From JANNUT01 sp046331425 (GTDB lineage Bacteria > Acidobacteriota > Polarisedimenticolia > J045), in NCBI GenBank assembly GCA_046331425.1, contig JAXLQU010000004.1:153637-217636 (forward strand): DNA of 64,000 nt, read 5' to 3'. This document shows, piece after piece, positions 28,397-37,508 of this stretch; the first letter of the stretch is position 1, and each line of letters starts with the position of its first letter. The position numbers and the translations under genes are program-made. The notes under the pieces are model-generated. The model saw only the letters and a list, made by a program, of their open reading frames with translations. It had not been told where the DNA came from and made no database searches.

Positions 28397-30352
28397 ATGA
28401 CGTCAAACGCAACGATGGCAAACAAGCTCACTGGGCAAAACGTAACGTTGCGGATTCTCCTCGCGGTCGCTCTGGCTGCAGCCTCGCTGACGTCGGCGCG
28501 CGCGGCCACCTGCGGCAACGGAGTCATCGAGGCTGGCGAGCAGTGCGACGACGGTGCCGAAACAGGCAACGCCAACTCGTGTTGCACGCTGTCGTGTCAG
28601 TTCAGCGGAGAGGTTCCGGATGTCATCGTCGGTGACCTCACTGGCAAGACGCGGTGGGGTACAGTCGGCGGCATTACCGCGTTCTCGGTGGGCACAACGT
28701 CGTGCAATATCGGCTCGTGCTGGTTGGAATGGGAGTCTGGTAACCCTAAGCACCCCGTCATTGGACAGAACATGTACCGGCTGAAGAACGGCCGGTTCGA
28801 ACAGATCGGCCAGAGTTGGCTGAAGCACGGTTTCACGGCGTTGGCGGAAACGCTTTGCTCAGCGTCGTGCGTTCCCCCCAACGGCGGCGACCGCTTGGGT
28901 GTGAACTGTTCCGACCCTTACAGCAGCAGTCTCAACGGGAATCAAACGCGCTTGGGACCCAAGTTCGAGGTCAATCCGAATAGTGGCGCGTTTCCGTATC
29001 CGCCCACCGACGGGAGCCGAACCGGCAACGTCATCTACAAGCGCCTGCAAGTGCAGAACGTCGATCTCGATCCGGCCCAGAACACAGGGGCGTTGTATTG
29101 GGTAGAGGGTCATTACGTCACGCACGATGACGCTGCGGCCAACAACCAAAACAACAACACATCAGTGCGGCCGATCACGATCTCGGTTTTGTCGGCGGGC
29201 AATTTCGACATCACGCTCACCGGCTCCACGCAGCGGATGAAGTCTGCGATCGAGCTGTGGCCGACCATCGATCCGGGCGTCACGCTCACCAACACGAATG
29301 TGCCTGGCGATGGGCGTGTGATCTTGGGTGCGCGCGCCACCAGTCTGGGTGGTGGTCAGTATCACTACGAGTACGCGTTCTACAACCAAAACTCGGACCG
29401 AGCGATCGGCAGCTTCAGCGTACCGATTCCACCCGGTGCTGCTATCACGAACGTCGGCTTTCACGATGTGAGCTACCACAGTGGCGAGCCATTCGTCGGT
29501 ACCGACTGGAGTTCAACTGTGGACGCCACGTCGGTGAAATGGAACTGCGAGACATTTGCCGCCAATCCCAACGCCAATGCGCTGCGTTGGGGAACACTCT
29601 ACAACTTCCGATTCGACGCGAACGTGCCGCCGGGCAATTTCCAAATTACGGCAGGTATCTTCAAACCAGGCTCACCCACGTCGTTCACAATCAACACGGT
29701 CGTTCCATCGGCATGCAATAGCGACGGTGTTTGCCAATCGGGAGAGGACTGTACGAATTGCCCTGCCGATTGCTCGAACCAGGGTGGAGGAACCGGCTGC
29801 TGTGGTAACGGAACCTGCGAGGTAGGTGAAAACCCGTGTCGCTGCGCCGCCGACTGCGGTGCTCAACAGGCCAACGAGTTCTCCTGTCAGAACGGACGCG
29901 ATGACGATTGCGACACGCAAATCGATTGTGCCGATGTCGATTGCTGCGTTGATGCGGCCTGCTCCAGTGTCGATCACGATGGTGACGGCCGGCCGTGTGA
30001 TTGCAACGATGCCGACCCGTTGGTGTGGACCAAGCCGACGGAGGCAAGGGACCTGCGCCTCACCAAGTCGGGCAGCGTGACCAACCTCTCCTGGTCGCCA
30101 CCACTCGACAAGGGTGCGATCGACGTCACCTACGATCTGATTCGATCGCCCAACCCGGCCGACTTCGTTTCCGCCGCAAGCTGCCTGACATTGGCCAATC
30201 CATCCAACACCGCCGGCACCGACAGCACTATCCCGGCGGCTGGTCAGGCGTTCCACTACTTGGTGCGTGCGAAGAACGGTTGCCCGTCGGGATCGGGACC
30301 GCTCGGGTTCAGCTCGCTAAATCAACCGATCGCCGGCCGGGCGTGCCCTTGA
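28397..30352 (+). CDS. Secreted Cys-rich protein with DUF4215-like and MopE-like modules
   Basis: Start chosen at 28397 (AAGGCAGGG upstream; the frame extends 31 codons further without a better site), giving 651 residues with a signal peptide (LLAVALAAASLTSARA). The order is a Cys-rich repeat of the Myxococcus DUF4215 type (TCGNGVIEAGEQCDDG), then a large conserved but unnamed domain (GNPKHPVIGQNMYRLKNGRF, NCSDPYSSSLNG). A second Cys cluster follows (CNSDGVCQSGEDCTNCPADC, CCGNGTCEVGENPCRCAADC), then a putative metal-binding motif (DHDGDGRPCDCNDADP) and a C-terminal FnIII-like module ending GRACP. It is probably a surface or secreted structural protein. The C-terminal module resembles the one in the metallophosphatase at 1.9-4.4 kb. 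Confidence 0.8.
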   Translation: MTSNATMANKLTGQNVTLRILLAVALAAASLTSARAATCGNGVIEAGEQCDDGAETGNANSCCTLSCQFSGEVPDVIVGDLTGKTRWGTVGGITAFSVGTTSCNIGSCWLEWESGNPKHPVIGQNMYRLKNGRFEQIGQSWLKHGFTALAETLCSASCVPPNGGDRLGVNCSDPYSSSLNGNQTRLGPKFEVNPNSGAFPYPPTDGSRTGNVIYKRLQVQNVDLDPAQNTGALYWVEGHYVTHDDAAANNQNNNTSVRPITISVLSAGNFDITLTGSTQRMKSAIELWPTIDPGVTLTNTNVPGDGRVILGARATSLGGGQYHYEYAFYNQNSDRAIGSFSVPIPPGAAITNVGFHDVSYHSGEPFVGTDWSSTVDATSVKWNCETFAANPNANALRWGTLYNFRFDANVPPGNFQITAGIFKPGSPTSFTINTVVPSACNSDGVCQSGEDCTNCPADCSNQGGGTGCCGNGTCEVGENPCRCAADCGAQQANEFSCQNGRDDDCDTQIDCADVDCCVDAACSSVDHDGDGRPCDCNDADPLVWTKPTEARDLRLTKSGSVTNLSWSPPLDKGAIDVTYDLIRSPNPADFVSAASCLTLANPSNTAGTDSTIPAAGQAFHYLVRAKNGCPSGSGPLGFSSLNQPIAGRACP

Positions 30353-30406
30353 TGCGGCATCGCGCGAGACGCGTGCAAGCCCGTTAGGTTCGCGAGCGCC
30401 GGCGCT

Positions 30407-32350
30407 GTGAAGAAGGCGACGAGCCAGAAGTCCAGCCGGTGCAGCGTCGGTGTCGACCCGAGCGACCCGATGCTTCCGGTTGCTGGACGAGGTTCGCTTT
30501 CGGCGCTGCGAAGGTCCAAGAACAGCAAGTGGCGCGCCGCCGTGCTGGTCGGTGTGCATGCGTTGGTTGCGGCGCACGTCACGCACTTCATGCTTGCAGG
30601 GAAAACGCTCTCGCCGGTCGAGCCCTCGGAAAGCATGTACACGTTGGAGCTCGGCTACCTCAACGCCGGTTTCATTTTCTTCGCGCTGACGTTGCTCGGC
30701 ACGCTGGTCTTTGGCCGGTTCTTCTGCGGATGGGCCTGTCATCTTGTCGCACTTCAAGACCTGTGCGCTTGGATCATGAAGAAGCTGGGTGTTCGACCCA
30801 AGCCGTTTCGCTCGCGATTCCTGGCCTTCGTACCGTTGGCGCTGATGCTCTACATGTTTGTCTGGCCCAGCGTGAAGCGGCTCGTCATGCCGAGCGCCGT
30901 CCCTCCGTTTCCCGGATTCACCAACCATCTCGTGACGTCGTCGTTCTGGGCGACGTTCCCCGGACCGTTGTTCACAACGCTGACGTTTCTGTCGTGCGGT
31001 TTTGCGGCGGTGTACTTCTTGGGATCCAAAGGTTTTTGCACCTACGGGTGCCCGTACGGCGCCGCCTTCGGCGGCTTGGACCGATTGTCGCCGGGGCGCA
31101 TCGTGGTGAGTGATGCGTGCGAGCAGTGCGGCCATTGCACGGCAACCTGTACTTCCAACGTGCGGGTCCACGAAGAAGTCAAGCTCTACGGCATGGTGGT
31201 CGATCCGGGCTGCATGAAGTGTCTCGATTGCGTCAGCGTCTGCCCGAAGGAAGCGCTCAGCTTCTCGTTCGCAAGGCCCGCTGCTTTGTCGCGTCTTCCG
31301 GCTGCGGCGCAGTCCAAACGATACGATCTCAGCATCTTCGATGAGTCGTTGGTGTTGATCGTGTGTGCAATCGCCACGCTTGCGTTTCGTGGGCTGTACG
31401 ACGGGCCGCCGCTGTTGATGTCGATTGGGCTTGGCGGCATCACGGCGTTCCTTGCACTGATGCTGCTACGAGTGTTTCGAGATCCCAGCGTGAGAGTCCA
31501 GAACATGACGCTGAAGAGTTCGGGGAAAGTTCAGACGCGCGCCCTGATCGTTGTCGGCCTGGCCTTTCTGTGGATGGTGTTCGTGGCGCACAGCGCTTTC
31601 GTGCAGTGGCAGCGCGCGCGCGGAGCGCACTACCTGGAGCAAACCGAAAGTTCGCGCGCCGATGTATTGAGCGGCGCGTTTCGAGAGCGGACTTACTCTG
31701 CCCAGCACCACAACGCCGTGGCTGCGGCGTTTCAGCACTTCTCGCTGGCCGATCGTTGGGGCTTGGTCGGCGTGCCGGAGATCAAGTTGGGCTTGGCCTG
31801 GTGTCACTTGCTGAAGGACGACATTCCGGCTGCGATCGCAGATACCCAAGAAGCGGCAGCGCTGCGCCCCGACGACCCCGCATTGCAGCAGAACCTCATC
31901 GACGTGCTGCAAGCGGCAGGACGCGCATCCGACGTGATCGACGTGTTACGCAAGAAAGTCTCGAGCAGTGCTGCCTCGATCGAGGATCGTTTCCAGCTCG
32001 CGGCTCTGCTGGCCGAAGCAGATCGGTTGGAAGAGGCCGTCACGGAGTACGCGGCGTGTGTCGCTGCCAAACCCGAGTCGGTGATTGCGCGCTACAACCT
32101 GGGCGGGCTGTTGCGTCGGCTGGGGCGCAACCCGGAGGCGATCGAGCAACTTCACGCTGCGCAGCAGCTCAACCCGCGCGATGCCGACACGCGAGTGGAA
32201 CTGGGGCTCGCGTACATGGCGATCGGCAATAAGCAGGCTGCTCTCGAGTCGTTCGAGCAGGCGATCGCGTTGGCACCTGACAGTCCGGAGTCGCGGTTTC
32301 ACTTGCCATCGCTGATCGAGCAACTGAAGTCGGGGAAGGCCGAGCGCTGA
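30407..32350 (+). CDS. NapH/CcoG-like membrane 4Fe-4S protein with C-terminal TPRs
   Basis: This 647-residue protein starts at GTG; an in-frame ATG lies at 30470. Membrane helices occur at about 45-66, 85-113, 130-155, 175-210, 310-355 and 380-400. FGRFFCGWACH and KGFCTYGCPYG are the conserved Cys pairs of NapH/NosR-type proteins. Two 4Fe-4S motifs follow: CEQCGHCTATC and CMKCLDCVSVCPKEA. The C-terminal about 190 residues are TPR repeats (AAALRPDDPALQQNLIDVLQ, AIEQLHAAQQLNPRDADTRV). Relatives pass electrons from quinol to periplasmic reductases or help metallocentre assembly. A TPR fusion of this kind suggests a docking partner. It starts 54 bases after the Cys-rich protein gene, so they may be cotranscribed. 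Confidence 0.85.
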   Translation: MKKATSQKSSRCSVGVDPSDPMLPVAGRGSLSALRRSKNSKWRAAVLVGVHALVAAHVTHFMLAGKTLSPVEPSESMYTLELGYLNAGFIFFALTLLGTLVFGRFFCGWACHLVALQDLCAWIMKKLGVRPKPFRSRFLAFVPLALMLYMFVWPSVKRLVMPSAVPPFPGFTNHLVTSSFWATFPGPLFTTLTFLSCGFAAVYFLGSKGFCTYGCPYGAAFGGLDRLSPGRIVVSDACEQCGHCTATCTSNVRVHEEVKLYGMVVDPGCMKCLDCVSVCPKEALSFSFARPAALSRLPAAAQSKRYDLSIFDESLVLIVCAIATLAFRGLYDGPPLLMSIGLGGITAFLALMLLRVFRDPSVRVQNMTLKSSGKVQTRALIVVGLAFLWMVFVAHSAFVQWQRARGAHYLEQTESSRADVLSGAFRERTYSAQHHNAVAAAFQHFSLADRWGLVGVPEIKLGLAWCHLLKDDIPAAIADTQEAAALRPDDPALQQNLIDVLQAAGRASDVIDVLRKKVSSSAASIEDRFQLAALLAEADRLEEAVTEYAACVAAKPESVIARYNLGGLLRRLGRNPEAIEQLHAAQQLNPRDADTRVELGLAYMAIGNKQAALESFEQAIALAPDSPESRFHLPSLIEQLKSGKAER

Positions 32351-32424
32351 GTCGAGCATCCAGCGCGCGGTGCTCGCCTTGCAGCGGGCGGTTGCGCATA
32401 GCATGTCGGCTTTGGGGGAGAAGC

Positions 32425-32650
32425 GTGAGTAGCAGCCTGTATCGTGCGCCAGCGTTCGCGCCGGGCAGTCCGCGGTTGCAGACCCAACGCGAGAAAGCGA
32501 TCGGCGTGGTCGGCGCCGAGTCATCCAGGTTTCCGCTGGTCGTGTTGTTTCACGGGCTGCAAGGAAAATCTCGGAGCCACTCTTCGCTCACGCTGATGAG
32601 CGGCGTCGCATCTCGTGGTTGGCGTGGCGTGGTTGTTGACTCTGGGGTTT
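32425..32650 (+). pseudogene. 5' fragment of a YheT-type alpha/beta hydrolase
   Basis: Starting at GTG 32425 after GGGGGAGAAGC, the frame reads SSLYRAPAFAPGSPRLQTQ, then PLVVLFHGLQGKSRSHSSLT and LMSGVASRGWRGVVV, the N-terminal third of YheT/EMB8-family hydrolases (oxyanion LFHGLxG). The sequence then turns unrelated and stops; the GxSLGG nucleophile elbow and the catalytic Asp and His are missing. The break leads directly into Rhs debris. Confidence 0.75.
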
Positions 32651-32756
32651 TCAGTGGCGTCGTGACTGGCGTGTACGCTGCGCACCCGACTGCAATCTGG
32701 TGCCGGTCGACGCAGGTCAATTTCCTCAGATTTCGCTTGTAACTCGGTATCTCACG

Positions 32757-33054
32757 CGAAACGCTGAGGCGCGCGACCTACGCCCCCTACGGTCGGCCAC
32801 TTTCGATCACGCAATGGGCTGGCGCGCCACTCACCGTGCCGTATGGCTACGCGGGAGCACGACGCGAAGATGCGGTGGGCCTGTATCTGATGGGTGCGCG
32901 CTGGTACGACCCGACGCTTGGTCACTTTATCGAACAAGATCCGATCGGCGAAGCGGGTGGGATGAACCTTCACGCGTACACCGGCTCGAGTCCGGTGATG
33001 TGGACCGTCCCGGCAATCTCGGAGGCTCATTTTCTTGAGGCGGTGGTGCGATGA
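32757..33054 (+). pseudogene. Rhs core C-terminal fragment
   Basis: The open frame encodes TYAPYGRPLSI, PYGYAGARREDAVGLYLMGA and RWYDPTLGHFIEQDPIGEAG, then GMNLHAYTGSSPVMW, the conserved end of Rhs/YD-repeat core domains (RYYDPxxGRFxxxDPIG). There is no start, none of the upstream repeats and almost no variable tip: the frame ends 16 codons after VMW. It is a decayed Rhs gene separated from its repeat portion, which lies at 34.8-35.1 kb. Confidence 0.8.
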
Positions 33055-33118
33055 GCGTGCCGCGGAGGTATTCAGCAGAAGTGCAAGAGCGATCAGTTCG
33101 GCACGCCTCACGACGCTG

Positions 33119-33646
33119 CTAGTCATCGCCTTTTGCTGTATTCCCTTTACCGTTCTCCCTACGGGGTAACGGGCAGAAAAGCTCAACCGCGAGCATCTGG
33201 CCACCGAATAGAGCCCAGGAGCAAATCGTGAACATGTAAACCAGCTCGAGCACACTAAGGCTCGCTCCAGGGGTTAGCCACAGCAAGAACCGATACTGAA
33301 CGACGAGTCCGGCCGTGCCTGCTGCTAGTGCGACGATAGAGTAGCGGCCGATCGTCCAAAAGCGAGACCTGCGCGAACGGAGAAAAAAACACGTCATTGC
33401 ATGAGCGGCCAGAATGCCCATTGGCACCAGCACAAATCGACGATGTGCACTACCTCCTGGCTCGCTTCGCCCCGCATCGAGAGCGATCAGTAGGAACAAG
33501 AAAAGACCGCTGCCGCCAGTGACCACTACCGTCAAGACGACCCTCGATACTCGATCCGCCACTCGTCGCCCCTTCCCCCTGGCAGCCTCGCTACTACTTC
33601 CTGAAGCGAACCAACTTCCACGTTGAAAACTCCAGAATGTCACCAA
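33119..33646 (-). CDS. Four-helix membrane protein, unknown
   Basis: This 175-residue protein has hydrophobic segments at about 34-56 (SRVVLTVVVTGGSGLFLFLLIAL), 71-86, 103-118 and 132-155 (VLELVYMFTICSWALFGGQML) and a basic tail. It is less GC-rich by eye than its neighbours and sits between two Rhs fragments, so it may have arrived with that element. Polymorphic Rhs loci often carry membrane immunity proteins, but there is no direct evidence here. No family recognised. Confidence 0.55.
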   Translation of the reverse strand: MVTFWSFQRGSWFASGSSSEAARGKGRRVADRVSRVVLTVVVTGGSGLFLFLLIALDAGRSEPGGSAHRRFVLVPMGILAAHAMTCFFLRSRRSRFWTIGRYSIVALAAGTAGLVVQYRFLLWLTPGASLSVLELVYMFTICSWALFGGQMLAVELFCPLPRRENGKGNTAKGDD

Positions 33647-33796
33647 ATGGAATGGACATGAGCGTCGCGTCTTTATACGAGCTCAGCGTCCGAGTGTCGA
33701 CGGTATCGCTTAGCACGCTTGTCTGTCTAGACTTAACGTCTGAGGTGAGGCTCGCAATGATCTTGACAGAACCAGCGGCTGCGGAGAGGGTGGGTC

Positions 33797-34762
33797 ATGA
33801 TACGGGTTCGGTCACGAGAAAAATCGTTGATGAACAAGCTATTGATCGGCCGATTTGTTAGCGTCGCAGTTCTCCTAGGCCTCGCGGTGACGTGTCGCAG
33901 GCACGACCTGACAATCACCAACGAGTACATTCTCTCTCTGCCGAAGCTAACCGATGGGGTCGCCTTGTACCTGCCCTATCTCCTTACATCCCATGATCGC
34001 GAGGACCGATTGTATCTGTGGGCTCTTGATCCGCTCAAGAACGAGCCAATGCTGTTTCGAGGCAAGGCGCAGTCCGCATACAGACGTACGCCTGTATGGG
34101 ACGGACTGGCGACGTACTTCGACGCGAAGGGCTCCGTTCGAGAGCCAGAGGCGGCTCAAGTGACGATCTATGCGAATGGTGCGGTAGTCTCGCTCAGCCC
34201 GCCGATGGGAGAGTCTCACGCCGTGAACATCCAGCTCTCTGCGCGTGGTCGATACGTTCAGCGGCCGCACAGTTTACGATTGGGCTGTGGGCGTCCCTCG
34301 CTGAAGCGAACCGCAGAGCTTCTGTGTCGCGGTCGTCAGCCCGCGTTGTGCGGGGGCCGCGTCGCTATCGGCTACGCGAACGATAGGGATCCGAAGTCAG
34401 ATCCTATCCGCGCCAGCGGCTGTCGGTGGGTGCTCGGTGACAACCAGAGCGTGATCGTACAGAGGGACGGGTTCGATTTGCCTTCTGGGAACAGGAGCGA
34501 GGAGCTTCCACTCCAGATGCTCGATAACGACTATCCGGTGCGAGTCACACCTCGGGACTGTGATCCTGAATCGGGCGAATCGGCAGAGATCAAGGATATC
34601 TTTGTGCGATTCGATGGAACACTTCTTTGGACGCGTCGCGATGATCGGTCCGATTGGTTGCCGTGTTTCCCCGATGCTCGGGTCGTACTTTCTCCATTCG
34701 CACCCGAGTTGCTAGACGAGCCACCGACGAACGCCAACAGATTGCTTCACACGGAGTGGTGA
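33797..34762 (+). CDS. Putative lipoprotein of unknown function in the Rhs debris
   Basis: This 321-residue protein starts at the ATG with GAGAGG at about 8 bases; an alternative ATG lies at 33830. A basic n-region and hydrophobic core end in LLGLAVTC, a possible lipobox. The mature part is beta-rich (LYLWALDPLKNEPMLFRGKA, VTIYANGAVVSLSPP) with six or more Cys and acidic segments. Base composition is visibly lower in GC than neighbours. It lies between the two Rhs shards, so acquired cargo is likely. Role unknown. Confidence 0.55.
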   Translation: MIRVRSREKSLMNKLLIGRFVSVAVLLGLAVTCRRHDLTITNEYILSLPKLTDGVALYLPYLLTSHDREDRLYLWALDPLKNEPMLFRGKAQSAYRRTPVWDGLATYFDAKGSVREPEAAQVTIYANGAVVSLSPPMGESHAVNIQLSARGRYVQRPHSLRLGCGRPSLKRTAELLCRGRQPALCGGRVAIGYANDRDPKSDPIRASGCRWVLGDNQSVIVQRDGFDLPSGNRSEELPLQMLDNDYPVRVTPRDCDPESGESAEIKDIFVRFDGTLLWTRRDDRSDWLPCFPDARVVLSPFAPELLDEPPTNANRLLHTEW

Positions 34763-34822
34763 ACAAATGGGCTTTCCCCGATTCTGTGGCTATCAACCGC
34801 CTAGAACTGTTTCAATCGGAAC

Positions 34823-35128
34823 GTGACCAGCCAAGAGCACATCAAAGCCTCGCTGCTGCACACAAGCGAGTGGCTCGATGAGCACTACACCTTTGATGAC
34901 GCAGGCCGCCGCATGATGATCCAACTCGAGCCCAACGAAGGCCCAGTCATCACAAACCAGAAGACCAGCTTCGTCTACGACGCGCAGGGTCGCCGGACCA
35001 AACGGATCCAGTCCGACAGACGCGAGGAGCGCACATCCTTCGACGCGCTTGGCCGCATGATCAAGCTCGAGCGCACATCGGCAGTTCCGGCGGGCTGCAG
35101 CGGCACAGCCTGCGATTGTGGTGTGTGA
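34823..35128 (+). pseudogene. Rhs/YD-repeat fragment
   Basis: The frame encodes YTFDDAGRRMMIQLEP, KTSFVYDAQGRRTKRIQSD and ERTSFDALGRMIKLE: three successive YD-type repeats with the F/Y-D-x-x-G-R pattern of Rhs repeats. There are no flanking repeats or core, and the frame stops at once after a short Cys-containing tail. It belongs with the core fragment at 32.8-33.1 kb, but the order is scrambled (core upstream of repeats). Confidence 0.75.
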
Positions 35129-35180
35129 GCAGTCATGCAGAGGCGTTCTGAACCGTCTCGTGACTCGACCAAACGTCGCG

Positions 35181-35666
35181 CTACAGCCCCATCTCCACCG
35201 CAACCTTTCGCAACGGGTCGCCTTCGAAGCGCGCCGCGCGCGCAAAGCCGCCGACGAATCGCGCCTCCTCGAACACGAATCGAAACAACTGAAAGTCGGT
35301 CAGAGTCAAGCGCGGCGCTGCGGCCGGCAACCGTTCCACATAGCAAGCCGCAGCCGCCGCAAACCCGGCGGAGTCGCGCGCAATCGGCGTGGCCTTGCCG
35401 CGCAAGCTGACCCTGGGGAGCAACTGGGGATCGTCGAGTCCACCATCGGGCACGCTGATCGCCAGCGAGCAATCGGGATGAGCGAGCAACTGACCGGTGT
35501 GGGCTGCGAGCTGGCTGATGTAAATCAGCAAACCGTTCAAGCCGGGCTCGGGTGCATACGCCACCATCGATGCGGTGGGCCCGTCACTGCCGGTCGTCGC
35601 CAGTGCGGCCCAACGCTGCTCGTAGATCAGGGAACAGACGTCGCGCTGGATCAGGGACATCGACAC
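35181..35666 (-). CDS. Pyridoxamine-5'-phosphate-oxidase-fold (FMN/heme-utilisation-like) protein
   Basis: This 161-residue protein shows the split-barrel FMN-binding pattern: RWAALATTGSDGPTASMVAY, LLIYISQLAAHTGQLLAHPD, SLAISV and RVSLRGKATPI. The length and the SQLAAHTGQLLAHPDCSLAI segment match the small HugZ/PPOX-like group, which act in flavin- or heme-linked redox reactions. It is divergent from the halogenase-like gene with about 107 bases between, so shared regulation is possible. Exact substrate unknown. Confidence 0.8.
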   Translation of the reverse strand: MSMSLIQRDVCSLIYEQRWAALATTGSDGPTASMVAYAPEPGLNGLLIYISQLAAHTGQLLAHPDCSLAISVPDGGLDDPQLLPRVSLRGKATPIARDSAGFAAAAACYVERLPAAAPRLTLTDFQLFRFVFEEARFVGGFARAARFEGDPLRKVAVEMGL

Positions 35667-35772
35667 CTCTGGCTGTCATGCCCGGTTTGAATGAGCCTCG
35701 GATGCTAACACCCGGGGCTTTTCGCCGAGGAAATCGTTTGCCATGCATGATGGATCTCCGAATAATCGGCGC

Positions 35773-37332
35773 ATGAACGCACCTCACCCAAGTGGTCGAC
35801 AGTACGACGTCGCAATCATTGGCGGCTCGCTTTCCGGCGCAGCCACCGCGATCCTCTTGCTTCGCGACAACCCGTCGCTGCGAGTTTTGGTAGTCGAGAA
35901 GGCGACGCAGTTCACGCGCAAAGTGGGGGAGGCGACGGTCGAGGTCAGTGCGTTCTTCCTGGGACGCGTCTTGGACCTCACTCAACATCTCAACGAATCG
36001 CACTTGGTCAAGCAGGGGATGCGATTTTGGTTCTCCAACCAACAGGCGCACTCGCTGGCCGATTGCAGCGAGATTGGGCCACGTTACCAAGTGCGGTTAC
36101 CTGCGTATCAAGTCGACCGATCGGTGCTCGACGAAGAAGTGTTGCGTCGCGCGGTGGCGATGGGGATCACGCTGATGCGCCCCGCCAAGGTCAGTCGCGT
36201 TCAACTGTGCGACGGCGGCGAGCAGACGTTGACAATCCAGCATGGGGACGAGACTCAACAGATCAACGCACGATGGGTTGTCGATGCTTCCGGGTTTGCG
36301 GCGCAACTGGCCCGCCAGGAAGGCTGGCATCGCCTCAACGAAGAGCATCCGACCTGCGCGGTGTGGTCGCGTTGGCGCGGTGTGAAGGACTGGGACAGTC
36401 GCGCCTTGGCGGCCAAGTTCCCGGTTTGGGGCCAAGCCTCCTTTGGACTTCGAAGCACCGCCACCAACCATCTCACCGGCGACGGTTGGTGGGCCTGGTG
36501 GATTCCACTCAAGGGGGGCGATGTCAGCATCGGCGTCGTCTACGACCAACGACGCATGGAATGGCCCAAGGGTGGCTCGCAAGGACAAAAGCTGAAGGAC
36601 TTTCTCTCGCTGCATCCGGCCGGCAAAGAACTGTTGGCCGACGCCACCTGGATCGACGGCGATGTGCACGTACGACGACAGCTACCGTACTCGAGCACAC
36701 GGTTCGCGGGCGACGGTTTTGCGCTGGTTGGCGATGCCGCCGCGTTCATGGATCCGCTCTACAGTCCCGGCATGGATTGGATCACGTACACGGTGTGCCG
36801 CAGCGTCGATCTGATCGCTGCACAGCAACGCGGCGAGTCGGTAGCGCCGCTCGTGGCCAAACACAATCGCGATTTTCGACGCAGCTACGACCGCTGGTTC
36901 GAGGCTGTATACAAGGACAAGTACGAATATCTCGGCGAATACGACCTGATGCGACTGGCGTTCACCATGGACCTCGGGTTTTTCTATCTCGGCATCGTGT
37001 CGCAGCCGTTCAAGCGCGGCGAGGTAGCGCTGCGTGAGCCGGTGTTCATGACCCCGCCGTCGACCCCGTTTTTCTATTTCATGCGTGGCTACAATCGTCG
37101 CTTCGCCAGTATCGCGAGTGCTCGTCGTGAGCGCCGCGCGTTGGGGCGACAGAACGCCGGAAAGCGGTTCTTGTTTCCGGGGTTTTCGTTGGAGCCCGCC
37201 AGTGGAAAGCTGCTGGTGAAGGCGATCGTCGGGTGGGGTCTGTTGGAACTGACCGAAGGCTGGCGCACCTGGTTTCGAGGTCGGAAGAAAGAAGCGGCGG
37301 AATCCCACGTGGCCGCCCCCACCTCCGCCTGA
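35773..37332 (+). CDS. FAD-dependent oxidoreductase of the flavin-halogenase family
   Basis: This 519-residue protein starts at the second in-frame ATG (35773), where the FAD motif YDVAIIGGSLSGAATAILLL follows directly. A GEATVE segment corresponds to the GESTxP region of tryptophan-halogenase-like enzymes. A WWAWWIP run at about 239-245 contains the WxWxIP motif used to recognise flavin-dependent halogenases. FALVGDAAAFMDPLYSPGMD is the second FAD-binding block. It could halogenate an aromatic or polyketide substrate, or be a halogenase-like hydroxylase; no biosynthetic cluster is nearby. It is divergent from the PPOX-fold gene. Confidence 0.85.
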   Translation: MNAPHPSGRQYDVAIIGGSLSGAATAILLLRDNPSLRVLVVEKATQFTRKVGEATVEVSAFFLGRVLDLTQHLNESHLVKQGMRFWFSNQQAHSLADCSEIGPRYQVRLPAYQVDRSVLDEEVLRRAVAMGITLMRPAKVSRVQLCDGGEQTLTIQHGDETQQINARWVVDASGFAAQLARQEGWHRLNEEHPTCAVWSRWRGVKDWDSRALAAKFPVWGQASFGLRSTATNHLTGDGWWAWWIPLKGGDVSIGVVYDQRRMEWPKGGSQGQKLKDFLSLHPAGKELLADATWIDGDVHVRRQLPYSSTRFAGDGFALVGDAAAFMDPLYSPGMDWITYTVCRSVDLIAAQQRGESVAPLVAKHNRDFRRSYDRWFEAVYKDKYEYLGEYDLMRLAFTMDLGFFYLGIVSQPFKRGEVALREPVFMTPPSTPFFYFMRGYNRRFASIASARRERRALGRQNAGKRFLFPGFSLEPASGKLLVKAIVGWGLLELTEGWRTWFRGRKKEAAESHVAAPTSA

Positions 37333-37508
37333 CGTGCCGTCGCCGAGTGCCCGACTCGGAACGCGGTAACCGGTATCCCGCGTGCGCGCAAGCGGGACAA
37401 GTCAAGCCACGATCGTGATCGGTTGCCGATCCTTGGATAGGCCAAAGACATCGATTTGCCTCGGACGCTGGGCCGTCGTGTCCTGACATAACCGGAAGGC
37501 TTGACCCA

